In this document: positions 7,819-16,714 of the stretch, piece by piece | Numbering within the stretch: position 1 is the first letter of the stretch | Layout of the letters: every line of letters begins with the position of its first letter | Notes under the pieces: generated by a model | Told to the model about the DNA's origin: nothing | What the model saw: only the letters and a program-made list of their open reading frames with translations | The model's database searches: none | Assembly (NCBI RefSeq): GCF_003047295.1 | Contig: NZ_PZYZ01000011.1 | Span: 1-64,000 of the forward strand | DNA from: Nocardioides sediminis | GTDB taxonomy: Bacteria > Actinomycetota > Actinomycetes > Propionibacteriales > Nocardioidaceae | Direction of reading: 5' to 3' | DNA: 64,000 bases | Program-made: the position numbers and the translations under genes

Positions 7819-9126
7819 TCAGCCCACGATCTCCAAGGCCCGGAGCGCGACGGCGACGTCGAGACGCAGGTCGGGGTCGGTGGCGACGGGGCCGAGGAGA
7901 CGCTGCAGCTTGCCGACGCGGTAGCGCATCGTGTTGTAGTGGAAGAACTGGGCCCGCGCCGCCTCGGCCACGTTGAAGTTGGTGTCGAGGAGCACCTGGA
8001 GGGTCTCGCGCAGGTCGGCGGCCTCGGGCGTCCGCTCGGCGAGCGGGCCGAGCACGTCCTCGGCGTACGCCGCGAGCTCGGCGTTGTCGGGCACCAGGGC
8101 GAGCAGCCGGTGCAGCCCGAGCTGGTCGAAGCTGGTGAGCGAACCCGCCCCGCGGACCCGGCGGCCGACGTCGACCGCGCGCCGCGCCTGCTGGTAGGCC
8201 TCGGGCAGGTCGGCGAGGGTCGGGGCGACCCGGCTGACACCGGCGGAGAAGGACATCCGCCCGCCCCCGCGGTCACCGCGGACGGCGGACACGACCCGCT
8301 CGACGACCGCCTGCCCTGCCGCGGCGTCGCCGCTCTCCGCCACCGGCAGCAGCGTGACCACCTCGGAGGAGAGGTCGACCGACGGGACGCCGGCGTCGAC
8401 GCCCGCCGCGACCTGCCGCCACGCTGCGGCGAAGCGCTCCTGCCACGCCCGCCGTCCCGGGCCCGACGCGACCCCCGGGACCGCTGCCGGGCCGGCACCC
8501 TCGGGTCCGACGGGGTCGAGCTCGGCGACGACGACCACGACCGGGCGGTCCAGCGTCCAGCCGAAGGCCTGCGCGTGCTCGGCGACGTACGACTCGTCAC
8601 CGGCTCGCCCCTGGAAGACGTCGCGGAGGAAGTCACCGCGGTACTTGTTCTCGACCGCGGTGATCGCCTCCTCGCGGGTGACGAGCAGGGCGGCCACGAT
8701 CGCGGCCCGTTCGAGCGCGTGCACGTCGGAGGCATGGATGGTGCCGTGCGGCCGCAGCGCGACGAGCCGGGCGAGGTCCACACCTGCCGCCACCACGCGG
8801 CGTACGAGCGCCTCCCCCTCACCGACGGCGGTGCCCTCGGTGCCGATCCGCTCCACCCGCACCCGCCCGGTCGGGTCGAGCAGGTCGGCCTCGGCGAGCG
8901 CGGTCCGGCCGGCCTCGTCGAGGTGCGCCGCGCGCTCGCGGCCGTCGGTGGAGGTGAAGAGGACACCGCAGCCCAGGGCACGCGAGACCTCCTCGGCGAT
9001 CCGGCCCAGGTCGCCGCCCTCGAGCACGATGTGCGAGAGCGCGGTGTGGAGCGCGTCGGCGCGCTCGAGCGCCGCCACCGCCTCGGGGTCGCTGCTGAGG
9101 GAGTCGCTTGTCAACACGTGGGCCAC
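7819..9126 (-). CDS. PucR-family transcriptional regulator
   Basis: The 435-residue protein has an N-terminal sensory region (about 1-150, GAF-like), a middle GGDEF-like domain typical of PucR/CdaR proteins, and the C-terminal PucR helix-turn-helix: ETLQVLLDTNFNVAEAARAQ followed by FHYNTMRYRVGKLQRLLG. PucR regulators control purine, allantoin or amino-acid catabolism. This one is transcribed away from the allHFG operon, with about 65 bases between the two genes, so it is the natural candidate regulator of oxamate/ureide breakdown. The GTG start at 9126 follows an AAGGAAGG ribosome-binding site. The effector is not readable. Confidence 0.88.
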   Translation of the reverse strand: MAHVLTSDSLSSDPEAVAALERADALHTALSHIVLEGGDLGRIAEEVSRALGCGVLFTSTDGRERAAHLDEAGRTALAEADLLDPTGRVRVERIGTEGTAVGEGEALVRRVVAAGVDLARLVALRPHGTIHASDVHALERAAIVAALLVTREEAITAVENKYRGDFLRDVFQGRAGDESYVAEHAQAFGWTLDRPVVVVVAELDPVGPEGAGPAAVPGVASGPGRRAWQERFAAAWRQVAAGVDAGVPSVDLSSEVVTLLPVAESGDAAAGQAVVERVVSAVRGDRGGGRMSFSAGVSRVAPTLADLPEAYQQARRAVDVGRRVRGAGSLTSFDQLGLHRLLALVPDNAELAAYAEDVLGPLAERTPEAADLRETLQVLLDTNFNVAEAARAQFFHYNTMRYRVGKLQRLLGPVATDPDLRLDVAVALRALEIVG

Positions 9127-9178
9127 CTGCCGCCTTCCTTTGTCAGGAACTCACATCGGCGAGTCTGTCACGGGCCGC

Positions 9179-9184
9179 TAGCGT
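9179..9184 (+). promoter_or_regulatory. Candidate -10 element (TAGCGT) for a near-leaderless allH transcript
   Basis: TAGCGT fits the actinobacterial TANNNT -10 pattern and lies eight bases before the GTG at 9193. Transcription would then begin at or next to the start codon. No good -35 hexamer is visible, so this is tentative. Confidence 0.35.
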
Positions 9185-9192
9185 CGGTGGCT

Positions 9193-9939
9193 GTGATCAC
9201 TGTGGCGGCGCCGACCCGGGTCTGGCAGCGGTTGCGTGCGGCCCCGGACGGCCCGCGCGAGGTGGTCCACGCCGGCGCTGCCGCCCTGTACGTCGACCTC
9301 GACGGTGACGTCGTCGGCTTGCTGTCGGCCACCGCGACCCGCGTGCCGTGCGGCCTGTGGAGCCGCCAGCCCGACCTGACCGACCTGGCCCGCCGCGAGG
9401 TGCGGGTCTCCGGAGGCCGGCTGGTCGTCGGCGACGTGCCGGTCCGGATCTCCCGGCTCGCCGACGTACGCGTCGCGCCGCTCGCTCCCCGGTCGCGGCT
9501 CGCGCCCGACGACGGCGGGTCGCGGCCGCTCCCCGATCTGGACCTGCCGGCCGACGGACGGCTCTCCCCCGCCGACGTCGCCCGCCTCGTGGGCCACGGC
9601 CCGGGACTGACCCCGCTGGGCGACGACGTGCTCGCCGGTTGGCTGGTGACCCGGGTCGCCGCCGGCGCTCCGGACCCGACGGTGGCCGACGCCGTACGCC
9701 GCCTCCGCGGCCGCACTACCGGCCTCTCGGGCACGCTGCTCGACTGCGCACTGCGGGGCGAGGCGTTGCCCGAGCTGCGCACCTGGCTCACTGCCCTCGG
9801 CACCCCCGCCGAGCCGATGGCCACCGAGGCGCTGGAGCGTGTCGGCGCCACCAGCGGCACGGGTCTCCTGACCGGGGCGGCGCTGGCGCTCCGGTCCCTG
9901 GCGGCCCACCACATCGACCACCCCGGGAGGGTTGCGTGA
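9193..9939 (+). CDS. allH: AllH (DUF2877), predicted oxamate carbamoyltransferase subunit
   Basis: The frame from GTG 9193 (GTG 9187 also possible) gives about 248 residues carrying the DUF2877 hallmark GHGPGLTPLGDDVLAGWL near residue 135, followed by a TTGLSGTLL segment. In E. coli the homologue (ylbF/allH) forms with FdrA/AllF and YlbE/AllG the catabolic oxamate carbamoyltransferase of anaerobic allantoin use: oxamate plus carbamoyl phosphate from oxalurate and phosphate. Here allH comes first and its TGA overlaps the GTG of allF. Family assignment is firm. The metabolic role rests on the three-gene context, because no carbamate kinase or allantoinase is in the window. Confidence 0.82.
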   Translation: MITVAAPTRVWQRLRAAPDGPREVVHAGAAALYVDLDGDVVGLLSATATRVPCGLWSRQPDLTDLARREVRVSGGRLVVGDVPVRISRLADVRVAPLAPRSRLAPDDGGSRPLPDLDLPADGRLSPADVARLVGHGPGLTPLGDDVLAGWLVTRVAAGAPDPTVADAVRRLRGRTTGLSGTLLDCALRGEALPELRTWLTALGTPAEPMATEALERVGATSGTGLLTGAALALRSLAAHHIDHPGRVA

Positions 9940-11441
9940 AGGACCACGTCGAGATCCGCCGCGGCGCGTACGCCGACTCCGTCGCACTGCTGCAGGTGAG
10001 CCGCAGCGTGCAGGGCACGCCCGGTGTGGAGGCCGCGCAGGTCGCGATGGCGACCGGGCTCAACCTCGAGGTGCTCGCCGGCATGGGCTTCATGGTCCCG
10101 CCCGAGGCCTCGGCCAACGACATGGTGGTGGCGCTGCGGCTCGCCGACGACACCGTCCTCCCCGCTGCCCTGGCCGCCGTCGACGCCGCCCTCGCGCCCC
10201 GCCGCCCCACGTCCGGGGCCGGCGAGGTCGCTCCCCCGCGGACCACGGCCGCGGCGCTGCGGGGGGCCGGCGAGGGCGACCTCGTGCTGGTCTCGGTCCC
10301 CGGGGCGAGCGCGGTCGTGGAGGCCGTCGACGCCGTCGAGGCGGGCCACGACGTGATGCTCTTCAGCGACAACGTCCCGGTCGACCAGGAGGTCGCCCTC
10401 AAGCGGCTGGCCGCCGACCGCGGACGGCTTGTGATGGGCCCCGACTGCGGGACCGCCGTCGTCGACGGCGTCGGCCTGGGCTTCGCCAACGCCGTGCGTC
10501 CCGGCCGGATCGGGCTGGTCGCCGCATCCGGGACCGGCTGCCAGCAGCTGCTCGCCCTGCTCCACCACGCGGGCGCGGACCTCGAGGGCGTCGGCGTCCG
10601 CTGGGCGCTCGGGGTCGGGGGTCGCGACCTGTCGGCGCCGGTCGGCGGCCTCGCCACCCGGGAGGCGCTGCGCCGGCTCGACGCCGACCCCGATGTCGAC
10701 CTGGTGGTGGTCGTCTCCAAGCCGCCGGCGCCCGAGGTGGCCGACGCCCTCGCCGCGGACGCCGAGGCCCTCGGCACCCCCGTCGAGCTCGGGCTCCTCG
10801 GACCCGGCCAGCGCGACCTGACCACGGTCGCCGAGGCCGCACTCGCCCGCCTCGGCCACGACTCCCCGCAGTGGCCCGTGCACGGCGCGGACAACACCGG
10901 CCCCGCCGTCGGTCCCCTGCTGCGCGGGCTCTTCGTCGGCGGCACGCTCTGCGACGAGTCGATGCTGATGGCGACGCAGGCGCTCGGCCCGGTGCGGAGC
11001 AACATCCCGCTGGCCCCTGAGCTCGCGCTGGGCGACGACCTGCTGCCCGACACCCACACGATGGTCGACTTCGGCGACGATGCCCTCACCCAGGGTCGCG
11101 CGCACCCGATGATCGACCCGACGCTGCGCCTCGAGCAGGTCGCGGCCACGGCCGCCGACGAGCGCACCGGCGTGCTGCTCCTCGACGTGGTCCTGGGCCA
11201 CGGCGCCGAGCCCGACCCGGCCGCCCTGCTGGCTCCCGCGATCGAGGCCGCCCGGGCCCGGCGACCGATCCCCGTCCTGGTCAGCCTCGTCGGCACCGAC
11301 CTCGACCCGCAGGACCTCGACCGCCAGCGCGACGCCCTCGTGGCCGCCGGTGCCGAGGTCCACCTGTCCAACGCCGGTGCGACCCGTCGCGCGCTCGACC
11401 TGATCGCCGCGACGACCGCGGGCGAAGGGAGCACCCGATGA
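9936..11441 (+). CDS. allF: AllF (FdrA family), oxamate carbamoyltransferase subunit with CoA-ligase-like fold
   Basis: The 501-residue protein starts at GTG 9936, overlapping the allH stop. It begins with the FdrA-type segment YADSVALLQVSRSVQGTPGV and has the Rossmann-like, succinyl-CoA-synthetase-alpha-related core: LVMGPDCGTAVVDGVGLGFA, then GRIGLVAASGTGCQQLLALL. A later HPMIDPTLRLEQV stretch is also conserved in FdrA proteins. It is expected to form the heteromeric catalytic complex with AllG and AllH in the cytosol. Its stop overlaps the allG start (ATGA at 11438-11441), so all three genes are translationally coupled. Confidence 0.87.
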   Translation: MKDHVEIRRGAYADSVALLQVSRSVQGTPGVEAAQVAMATGLNLEVLAGMGFMVPPEASANDMVVALRLADDTVLPAALAAVDAALAPRRPTSGAGEVAPPRTTAAALRGAGEGDLVLVSVPGASAVVEAVDAVEAGHDVMLFSDNVPVDQEVALKRLAADRGRLVMGPDCGTAVVDGVGLGFANAVRPGRIGLVAASGTGCQQLLALLHHAGADLEGVGVRWALGVGGRDLSAPVGGLATREALRRLDADPDVDLVVVVSKPPAPEVADALAADAEALGTPVELGLLGPGQRDLTTVAEAALARLGHDSPQWPVHGADNTGPAVGPLLRGLFVGGTLCDESMLMATQALGPVRSNIPLAPELALGDDLLPDTHTMVDFGDDALTQGRAHPMIDPTLRLEQVAATAADERTGVLLLDVVLGHGAEPDPAALLAPAIEAARARRPIPVLVSLVGTDLDPQDLDRQRDALVAAGAEVHLSNAGATRRALDLIAATTAGEGSTR

Positions 11442-12826
11442 CCAGCCCGCTCACCGGAGTCGTCAACGTCGGCGCCGACATGTTCGCCGACGCCGTCGAG
11501 GCGCAGGCCGTCCCCGTCGAGCGCGTGGACTGGCGTCCGCCGATGGCCGGCACCGAGGCCGACCTCGCCGCCGTGGCGACGGACCCGCGCCGCGACGCCG
11601 CCAACCGGCGGGCCGTCGAGGCGATGCTCGGCGTCACCGCCACCCTCGTCGACGTCGCCCCCGCGTCCGAGGTCCTCGGCCTCGAGCCCGGCCAGTTCCT
11701 GCACGCCGGGCCGCCGATCGAGTGGTCGCGGGCGTCCGGACCGCTCCGCGGCGCGCTGATGGGCGGCGCCGCCCTCGAGGGCCTGGTCGACGACCCGGAG
11801 GACGCGGTCGCGCTCTTCGAGGACGGCGGCTCGGTGACCCTCGAGCCTTGCCACCACCGGTCGGCCGTGGGACCGATGGCCGGTGTGGTCACGCCCTCCA
11901 TGTGGATGTTCGTCCTCGAGGACGCGGAGACCGGTCGGCGTACCCACTGCTCGCTCAACGAGGGGCTCGGCAAGGTGCTGCGGTACGGCGCCTACGGTCC
12001 GGACGTCCTCGAGCGGCTCCGCTGGATGTCCGCGGTGCTCGGGCCGCTGCTGCGCGCCGGCGTGCGGTCGGCGGACCCCGTCGACGTCACCGGGATCCTC
12101 ACCCAGATGCTGCAGATGGGCGACGAGGCGCACAACCGCAACCGTGCCGGCACGCTGATGCTGATGCGCGACCTCGCCCCCGCGATGGTGACCAGCGGCG
12201 CCGACGCCTCGGACGTCGCCGCGGCCCTGCGCTTCATCGGCGGCAACGACCACTTCTTCCTCAACCTCGCCATGCCCGCGTGCAAGCTCGCCCTCGACGC
12301 CGCGCGGGACATCGAGGGCTCGACCATGGTCGTGGCGATGGCCCGCAACGGCACGGACTTCGGCATCCAGGTCTCCGGCACGGGCGACGAGTGGTTCACC
12401 GGTCCCGCGCAAGTGGCCGACGGGCTCTTCCTCGGCGACTACGGCCCTGACGACGCCAACGCCGACATCGGGGACTCGGCGATCACCGAGACCGCCGGCA
12501 TCGGCGGCTTCGCGATGGCCACGGCTCCCGCGATCGTCCGCCTGGTCGGCGGCACCGTCCCCGACGCCCTGGCCACGACCCGGCGGATGCACGAGATCAC
12601 CCTGGCGGAGAACCCCCGCTGGTCCGTCCCGGTCCTCGAGTTCCAGGGCACGCCCACCGGCATCGACGTCACCCGCGTGTGCCGCACCGGCATCCTCCCG
12701 CAGATCAACACCGGGATGGCCGGGCGCGAGGCGGGCGTCGGACAGGTCGGGGCCGGACTGGTCACGCCACCGGCTGAGATCTTCCCCTCAGCACTCGCGG
12801 CCCTCGCCGCCCGCGTGCCGAACTGA
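11438..12826 (+). CDS. allG: AllG (DUF1116 / YlbE), oxamate carbamoyltransferase subunit
   Basis: The 462-residue protein is full length for DUF1116. Typical stretches include the N-terminal VVNVGADMFADAVEAQ, the ANRRAVEAML helix, FLHAGPPIEW, the central QMGDEAHNRNRAGTLM and the C-terminal GRIQINTGMAG-like stretch (here GILPQINTGMAGRE). Partner of AllF and AllH in the predicted conversion of oxalurate to oxamate and carbamoyl phosphate, or the reverse. It ends the operon: the next gene begins 32 bases later and encodes an unrelated SRPBCC protein. Confidence 0.87.
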   Translation: MTSPLTGVVNVGADMFADAVEAQAVPVERVDWRPPMAGTEADLAAVATDPRRDAANRRAVEAMLGVTATLVDVAPASEVLGLEPGQFLHAGPPIEWSRASGPLRGALMGGAALEGLVDDPEDAVALFEDGGSVTLEPCHHRSAVGPMAGVVTPSMWMFVLEDAETGRRTHCSLNEGLGKVLRYGAYGPDVLERLRWMSAVLGPLLRAGVRSADPVDVTGILTQMLQMGDEAHNRNRAGTLMLMRDLAPAMVTSGADASDVAAALRFIGGNDHFFLNLAMPACKLALDAARDIEGSTMVVAMARNGTDFGIQVSGTGDEWFTGPAQVADGLFLGDYGPDDANADIGDSAITETAGIGGFAMATAPAIVRLVGGTVPDALATTRRMHEITLAENPRWSVPVLEFQGTPTGIDVTRVCRTGILPQINTGMAGREAGVGQVGAGLVTPPAEIFPSALAALAARVPN

Positions 12827-12857
12827 CGCGCACCCACCTGCGCGGGAGGATGGGCGC

Positions 12858-13277
12858 ATGACCCTCGACCCGATCACCGCAGAGACCGTCGTCCCGGTGA
12901 CCCCCACCCAGGCGTTCGTGGGTTTCACCGCCCAGATGGGCGAGTGGTGGGACCCCATGCTCACCCCCGACCCGGCGACGTTCACCAGCATCGAGATCGA
13001 CCCCGAGGGTGACGTGGCCATGGTGCACACCGACGGCGAACGCTACGTGTGGGGCCGGGTGACGACCTGGGAGCCGCTCGGGCACTTCGCCCAGGAGTTC
13101 TGGCTCGGCCACGAGCAGGCGCAGCCGACCCAGCTGGACGTCACGTTCATCGACGCCGAGCCGGGCACCCGGGTCCACCTCGAGCACGGTGGCTGGGTCG
13201 AGGGCTCGGAGGACGTCCGGGCGCGGTACACCAACTGGGAGCACCTGCTCGCGCGCTTCGCCGCCTTCGTCTCGTGA
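12858..13277 (+). CDS. AHSA1/SRPBCC domain protein
   Basis: 139 residues with the activator-of-Hsp90-ATPase-like SRPBCC layout: a first strand and helix (ETVVPVTPTQAFVGFTAQMG), a middle WEPLGHFAQEFWLG segment, and a C-terminal helix (YTNWEHLLARFAAFVS). This small cytosolic cavity protein has no known ligand. ATG 12858 follows a GGGAGG ribosome-binding site. Its stop overlaps the GTG of the following GNAT gene, so they are co-translated. It may be read through from allG. Confidence 0.82.
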   Translation: MTLDPITAETVVPVTPTQAFVGFTAQMGEWWDPMLTPDPATFTSIEIDPEGDVAMVHTDGERYVWGRVTTWEPLGHFAQEFWLGHEQAQPTQLDVTFIDAEPGTRVHLEHGGWVEGSEDVRARYTNWEHLLARFAAFVS

Positions 13278-14164
13278 GCGCCGGCCTGGTCGTCCGGCCC
13301 GCCCGCGAGTCCGACCTCGAGGCGATGGCCGAGCTCACGGGCCGCGCCTACACCGAGGTCGACGAGCGGACGTTCCAGCGCGACTGGCCGGGCCCCGAGC
13401 CGCGTACGCCGGAGCGCAACGCCGCCTGGGCCGCGCGGACCGCCCACGCGCTGCGCACCGACCCGGAGGGCTGCTGGGCCGCCGAGCTCGACGGCCGGGT
13501 CGTCGGGTGCGCGATCTCGCGTGTCCGCGAGCTGATGTGGCTGCTCTCCTCCTTCGCGGTCGCCCCGGAGGTCCAGGGTCGCGGCGTCGGCACCCAGCTG
13601 ATCGCCGCAGCCCTGCACCACGGGCGCGGCTGCCTGCGCGGGATGCTCTCGGCGAGCGCCGACCCCGCCGCCGTGCGCCGCTACCGGCTGGCCGGCTTCG
13701 ACCTGCACCCGCAGATGTTCCTCACCGGGACCGTCGACCGCGACGCGCTGCCCGTCGTGGAGCGGGTGCGGGAGGGCAGCGCTGGCGACATCGACCTGAT
13801 GAACTCGATCGACCGGCAGGCCCGCGGCGCAGCGCACCTCTCCGACCACGAGGCCCTGATGGCGCAGTTCCGCGTCATCGTCAAGGAGACGTCGTCGAGC
13901 CAGGGCTACGCGTACGTCGACGGCGGGGGGTCACCGGTCCTGGTCGCGGCGAGCACGCGTCGTACGGCCTCCGACCTGGTCTGGGAGGCCTTCGCCTCCT
14001 CGGCGCCCGGCTCCACGGTCTCGGTGCACCACGTCACCGCCGTCAACCAGTGGGCCATCGACGTCGGGCTCGCCGCACGGCTCTCCGTGCACACCAGCGG
14101 CTACCTGTGCGTGCGCGGCATGAAGCCGCCGGCGCCCTACGTGCACCACGGCTCGATGCTCTGA
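13274..14164 (+). CDS. GNAT family N-acetyltransferase
   Basis: 296 residues from GTG 13274. The N-terminal half is a GNAT domain: VRPARESDLEAMAELTGRAY, then the core strand LLSSFAVAPEVQGRGVGTQL containing the acetyl-CoA-binding Q/RxxGxG loop (QGRGVG), then YRLAGFDLHPQM. The C-terminal half (about 155-296) looks like a second, degenerate acetyltransferase-like lobe ending VHTSGYLCVRGMKPP, a double-lobe layout seen in some actinobacterial GNATs. It is coupled to the AHSA1 gene. Acceptor unknown. Confidence 0.8.
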   Translation: MSAGLVVRPARESDLEAMAELTGRAYTEVDERTFQRDWPGPEPRTPERNAAWAARTAHALRTDPEGCWAAELDGRVVGCAISRVRELMWLLSSFAVAPEVQGRGVGTQLIAAALHHGRGCLRGMLSASADPAAVRRYRLAGFDLHPQMFLTGTVDRDALPVVERVREGSAGDIDLMNSIDRQARGAAHLSDHEALMAQFRVIVKETSSSQGYAYVDGGGSPVLVAASTRRTASDLVWEAFASSAPGSTVSVHHVTAVNQWAIDVGLAARLSVHTSGYLCVRGMKPPAPYVHHGSML

Positions 14165-14165
14165 G

Positions 14166-15395
14166 TCAGCGCATGTCGGTGCCGGGCTCGAGGCGGGCAC
14201 CGGCGGGCACCTCTCCCCCGACCTTGCTGTCACGGCCCGCGAGCACGACGTCCTCGTTGCGGGCCAGGCGTGCGCTCGGCAGGGCACCCACCCGGGCCCC
14301 GCCCAGGACCTCGCAGCGCTCGTCGAGGACGGCGGTGCACACCTCGGCGCCCGAGCGCACGACGCAGTCCTCCATGAGCACGCTGTCGCGCACCACGGCC
14401 CCCTTCTCGACGACCACGCCGGGACCCAGGACGCTGCCGATCACCTCGCCGGACACGTCACAGCCGGGCGAGAGCAGGGAGTCGCTGACCACACCGGTCC
14501 CGCGCACACGGGCTGCGGGACGGTCCGGCCAGTGCGAGATCACCGGCATCGTGTCGTGGTCGAAGACGTCCACCCGTCCCGCCAGCAGGTCGCGGTGGGA
14601 CTGGAGGTAGAGGCCGGGCTGGCCGACGTCCTTCCAGTAGCCGGTCATCGGCACGGCGACGACCTTCCCCGTCTCCACGAGCCGGGGCAGGAGGTGCTCG
14701 CCGAAGTCGCCGAGGCCGCTGTCGCCGCCCTCCTGGTCACCGGCGAGCTCGGCCCGCAGCTCGCGCAGCGTCCGCAGCAGCACGGCGGTGTCGTAGACGA
14801 ACACCTCGGTCGCGACGGTGCCGGACGACGGCTTCGAGGGCTTCTGCTCGATCGCGGTGACGGTCCCGTCGGCGCGCGCGATGACCACCACGTTGTCCGA
14901 GGCGTCCTTCTTGGTCACCTCGGTCGTCACGACCGTGGCGGCACGACCCGCGGCGACGTGCTCCTCGATGACGGGCGCCAGGTCCATGTTGAAGACGTGG
15001 TCGGCGCTGCACACCACCAGCGTCGGCGCCCCGAATGCCTCGATGTCGGAGGACATCCGCAGCAGCAGGTCGCCGTTGCCGTGGGCGAACCCGCTCTCGG
15101 TCGCCGGTCCGGTCCCGGTCTGGGGCACGATCCGGCGGAAGCCGCCGCGGTTGCGGTCCAGGCTCCACGCGCGCCCGCCGGAGAGGTACTCGTCGATGGA
15201 GGTCACCTGGTACTCCAGAGACACCCACACGTCGACGAGGTCGGCGTGCACGAGGGCCGAGAGGGCGAAGTCGATGAGCCGGTGGACCCCGCCGTACGGC
15301 AGCGCGGGCTTGGCGCGCTCGCGGGTCAGCACGTCCATCCGGCCCCCCTGTCCGCCCGCCTGGACCAGGGCCAGGACCTCACCGCGTCGTGCCAT
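14166..15395 (-). CDS. glgC: Glucose-1-phosphate adenylyltransferase-like (GlgC family)
   Basis: 409 residues, the usual GlgC length, from ATG 15395 with GGAGAG upstream. The N-terminal nucleotidyltransferase domain has AGGQGGRMDVLTRERAKPAL, the family G-x-G-x-R loop and lysine, then GGVHRLIDFALS. SADHVFNMDLAPV gives the catalytic Asp region, and TGYWKDVGQPGLY matches the GlgC ...YWxDVGT... element. The C-terminus (about 300-409) is a left-handed beta-helix hexapeptide domain. GlgC makes ADP-glucose for glycogen. No glgA or other glycogen gene is beside it, so another sugar nucleotide is possible. Divergent from nadA. Confidence 0.83.
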   Translation of the reverse strand: MARRGEVLALVQAGGQGGRMDVLTRERAKPALPYGGVHRLIDFALSALVHADLVDVWVSLEYQVTSIDEYLSGGRAWSLDRNRGGFRRIVPQTGTGPATESGFAHGNGDLLLRMSSDIEAFGAPTLVVCSADHVFNMDLAPVIEEHVAAGRAATVVTTEVTKKDASDNVVVIARADGTVTAIEQKPSKPSSGTVATEVFVYDTAVLLRTLRELRAELAGDQEGGDSGLGDFGEHLLPRLVETGKVVAVPMTGYWKDVGQPGLYLQSHRDLLAGRVDVFDHDTMPVISHWPDRPAARVRGTGVVSDSLLSPGCDVSGEVIGSVLGPGVVVEKGAVVRDSVLMEDCVVRSGAEVCTAVLDERCEVLGGARVGALPSARLARNEDVVLAGRDSKVGGEVPAGARLEPGTDMR

Positions 15396-15499
15396 CGTGC
15401 TCTCCTCGCGTGGTGCTGGGCGTCGTGCCCCGGTCGGCGGTCGCCGACGTGTGCTGTGCACACCTTGGCATGCCGGGTGGGACGTCCGTCACGGCCACC

Positions 15500-15505
15500 T
15501 AGGAT
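15500..15505 (+). promoter_or_regulatory. Candidate -10 element (TAGGAT) for nadA
   Basis: TAGGAT ends six bases before the nadA ATG, the spacing of actinobacterial leaderless promoters. The same bases include a GGATGGAG that could instead be a ribosome-binding site, so the reading is ambiguous. Confidence 0.35.
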
Positions 15506-15511
15506 GGAGCC

Positions 15512-16696
15512 ATGAGCCTCGTCGACCTCCCGCTCCTCCCGCTCGGCAAGGGCCGCGACCTCGACGCCGAGCGAGGGGTGGAGTGCCCCGGAGACCTGCC
15601 GGCGGCGTCCGACCCCGACCTCGTCGAGCGGGCCCGTGCCGCCAAGGCCGCCCTGGGCGATCGCGTCTTCGTGCTGGGGCACCACTACCAGCGTGACGAG
15701 GTCATCCAGTTCGCCGACGTCACCGGCGACTCCTTCAAGCTCGCCCGCGACGCGGCGGCCCGGCCGGACGCGGAGTACATCGTCTTCTGCGGCGTGCACT
15801 TCATGGCCGAGTCCGCCGACATCCTCACCTCGCCCTCCCAGGCGGTCGTGCTGCCCGACCTGGCCGCCGGCTGCTCGATGGCCGACATGGCCCGGCTCGC
15901 GCAGGTCGAGGACGCCTGGGACGCGATGGCCGACGCGGGCGTGCAGGACAGCGTCGTACCGGTGACCTACATGAACTCCAGCGCCGACATCAAGGCGTTC
16001 TGCGGGCGCAACGGCGGCGTCGTGTGCACCTCGTCCAACGCGGACGTCGCCCTGGAGTGGGCGCTCGCGCAGAAGGCCCACCTCGGCGACGACGCCAAGA
16101 TCCTCTTCCTCCCCGACCAGCACCTCGGGCGCAACACCGCCGTGCTCCAGCTGGGCATGTCCCTGGACGACTGCGTGGTGTGGGACCCGCGGCAGCCGCG
16201 CGGCGGGCTGACGGTCGAGCAGCTGCGCGACGCGCGGATGATCCTGTGGAAGGGCCACTGCTCGGTGCACGGCCGCTTCAGCGAGGACGTCGTCGACGAG
16301 CTGCGCGCCCAGCACCCCGGCATCAACATCCTGGTCCACCCCGAGTGCAAGCACGAGGTCGTCCTCAAGGCCGACCTGGTCGGCTCGACCGAGTTCATCA
16401 TCAAGACCATCGAGGCCGCCGAGCCCGGCACCACCTGGGCCATCGGCACCGAGCTCAACCTGGTCAAGCGGCTGGCGGACGCCCACCCGGACAAGTCGAT
16501 CGTCTTCCTGGACCGCAACGTCTGCTACTGCTCGACGATGAACCGCATCGATCTGCCGCACCTCGTGTGGGCGCTGGAGTCGCTGGTGGACGGCCAGGTC
16601 GTCAACCGGATCACCGTCGACCCGGACACCGAGCGGGAGGCGCTGGTCGCGCTGCAGCGGATGCTGGACCTGCCGGGCAAGTCGCACCGCGACTAA
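15512..16696 (+). CDS. nadA: Quinolinate synthase NadA
   Basis: 394 residues, the long NadA form. The enzyme condenses iminoaspartate with dihydroxyacetone phosphate to quinolinate in NAD synthesis and carries a 4Fe-4S cluster. The three cluster cysteines can be placed in FCGVHFMAESADIL, VHPECKHEVV and NVCYCSTMNRI. The substrate-binding LGHHYQRDEV near residue 55 and DLAAGCSMADMA are intact. nadB and nadC, often in an operon with nadA, are absent here. It is convergent with the psp operon. Confidence 0.95.
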   Translation: MSLVDLPLLPLGKGRDLDAERGVECPGDLPAASDPDLVERARAAKAALGDRVFVLGHHYQRDEVIQFADVTGDSFKLARDAAARPDAEYIVFCGVHFMAESADILTSPSQAVVLPDLAAGCSMADMARLAQVEDAWDAMADAGVQDSVVPVTYMNSSADIKAFCGRNGGVVCTSSNADVALEWALAQKAHLGDDAKILFLPDQHLGRNTAVLQLGMSLDDCVVWDPRQPRGGLTVEQLRDARMILWKGHCSVHGRFSEDVVDELRAQHPGINILVHPECKHEVVLKADLVGSTEFIIKTIEAAEPGTTWAIGTELNLVKRLADAHPDKSIVFLDRNVCYCSTMNRIDLPHLVWALESLVDGQVVNRITVDPDTEREALVALQRMLDLPGKSHRD

Positions 16697-16714
16697 CGGA
16701 CCCGACGCGGTCGC

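Noticed and set aside
9168..12592. Long minus-strand frames opposite allHFG
   Set aside because: Antisense shadows of three overlapping, clearly conserved genes.
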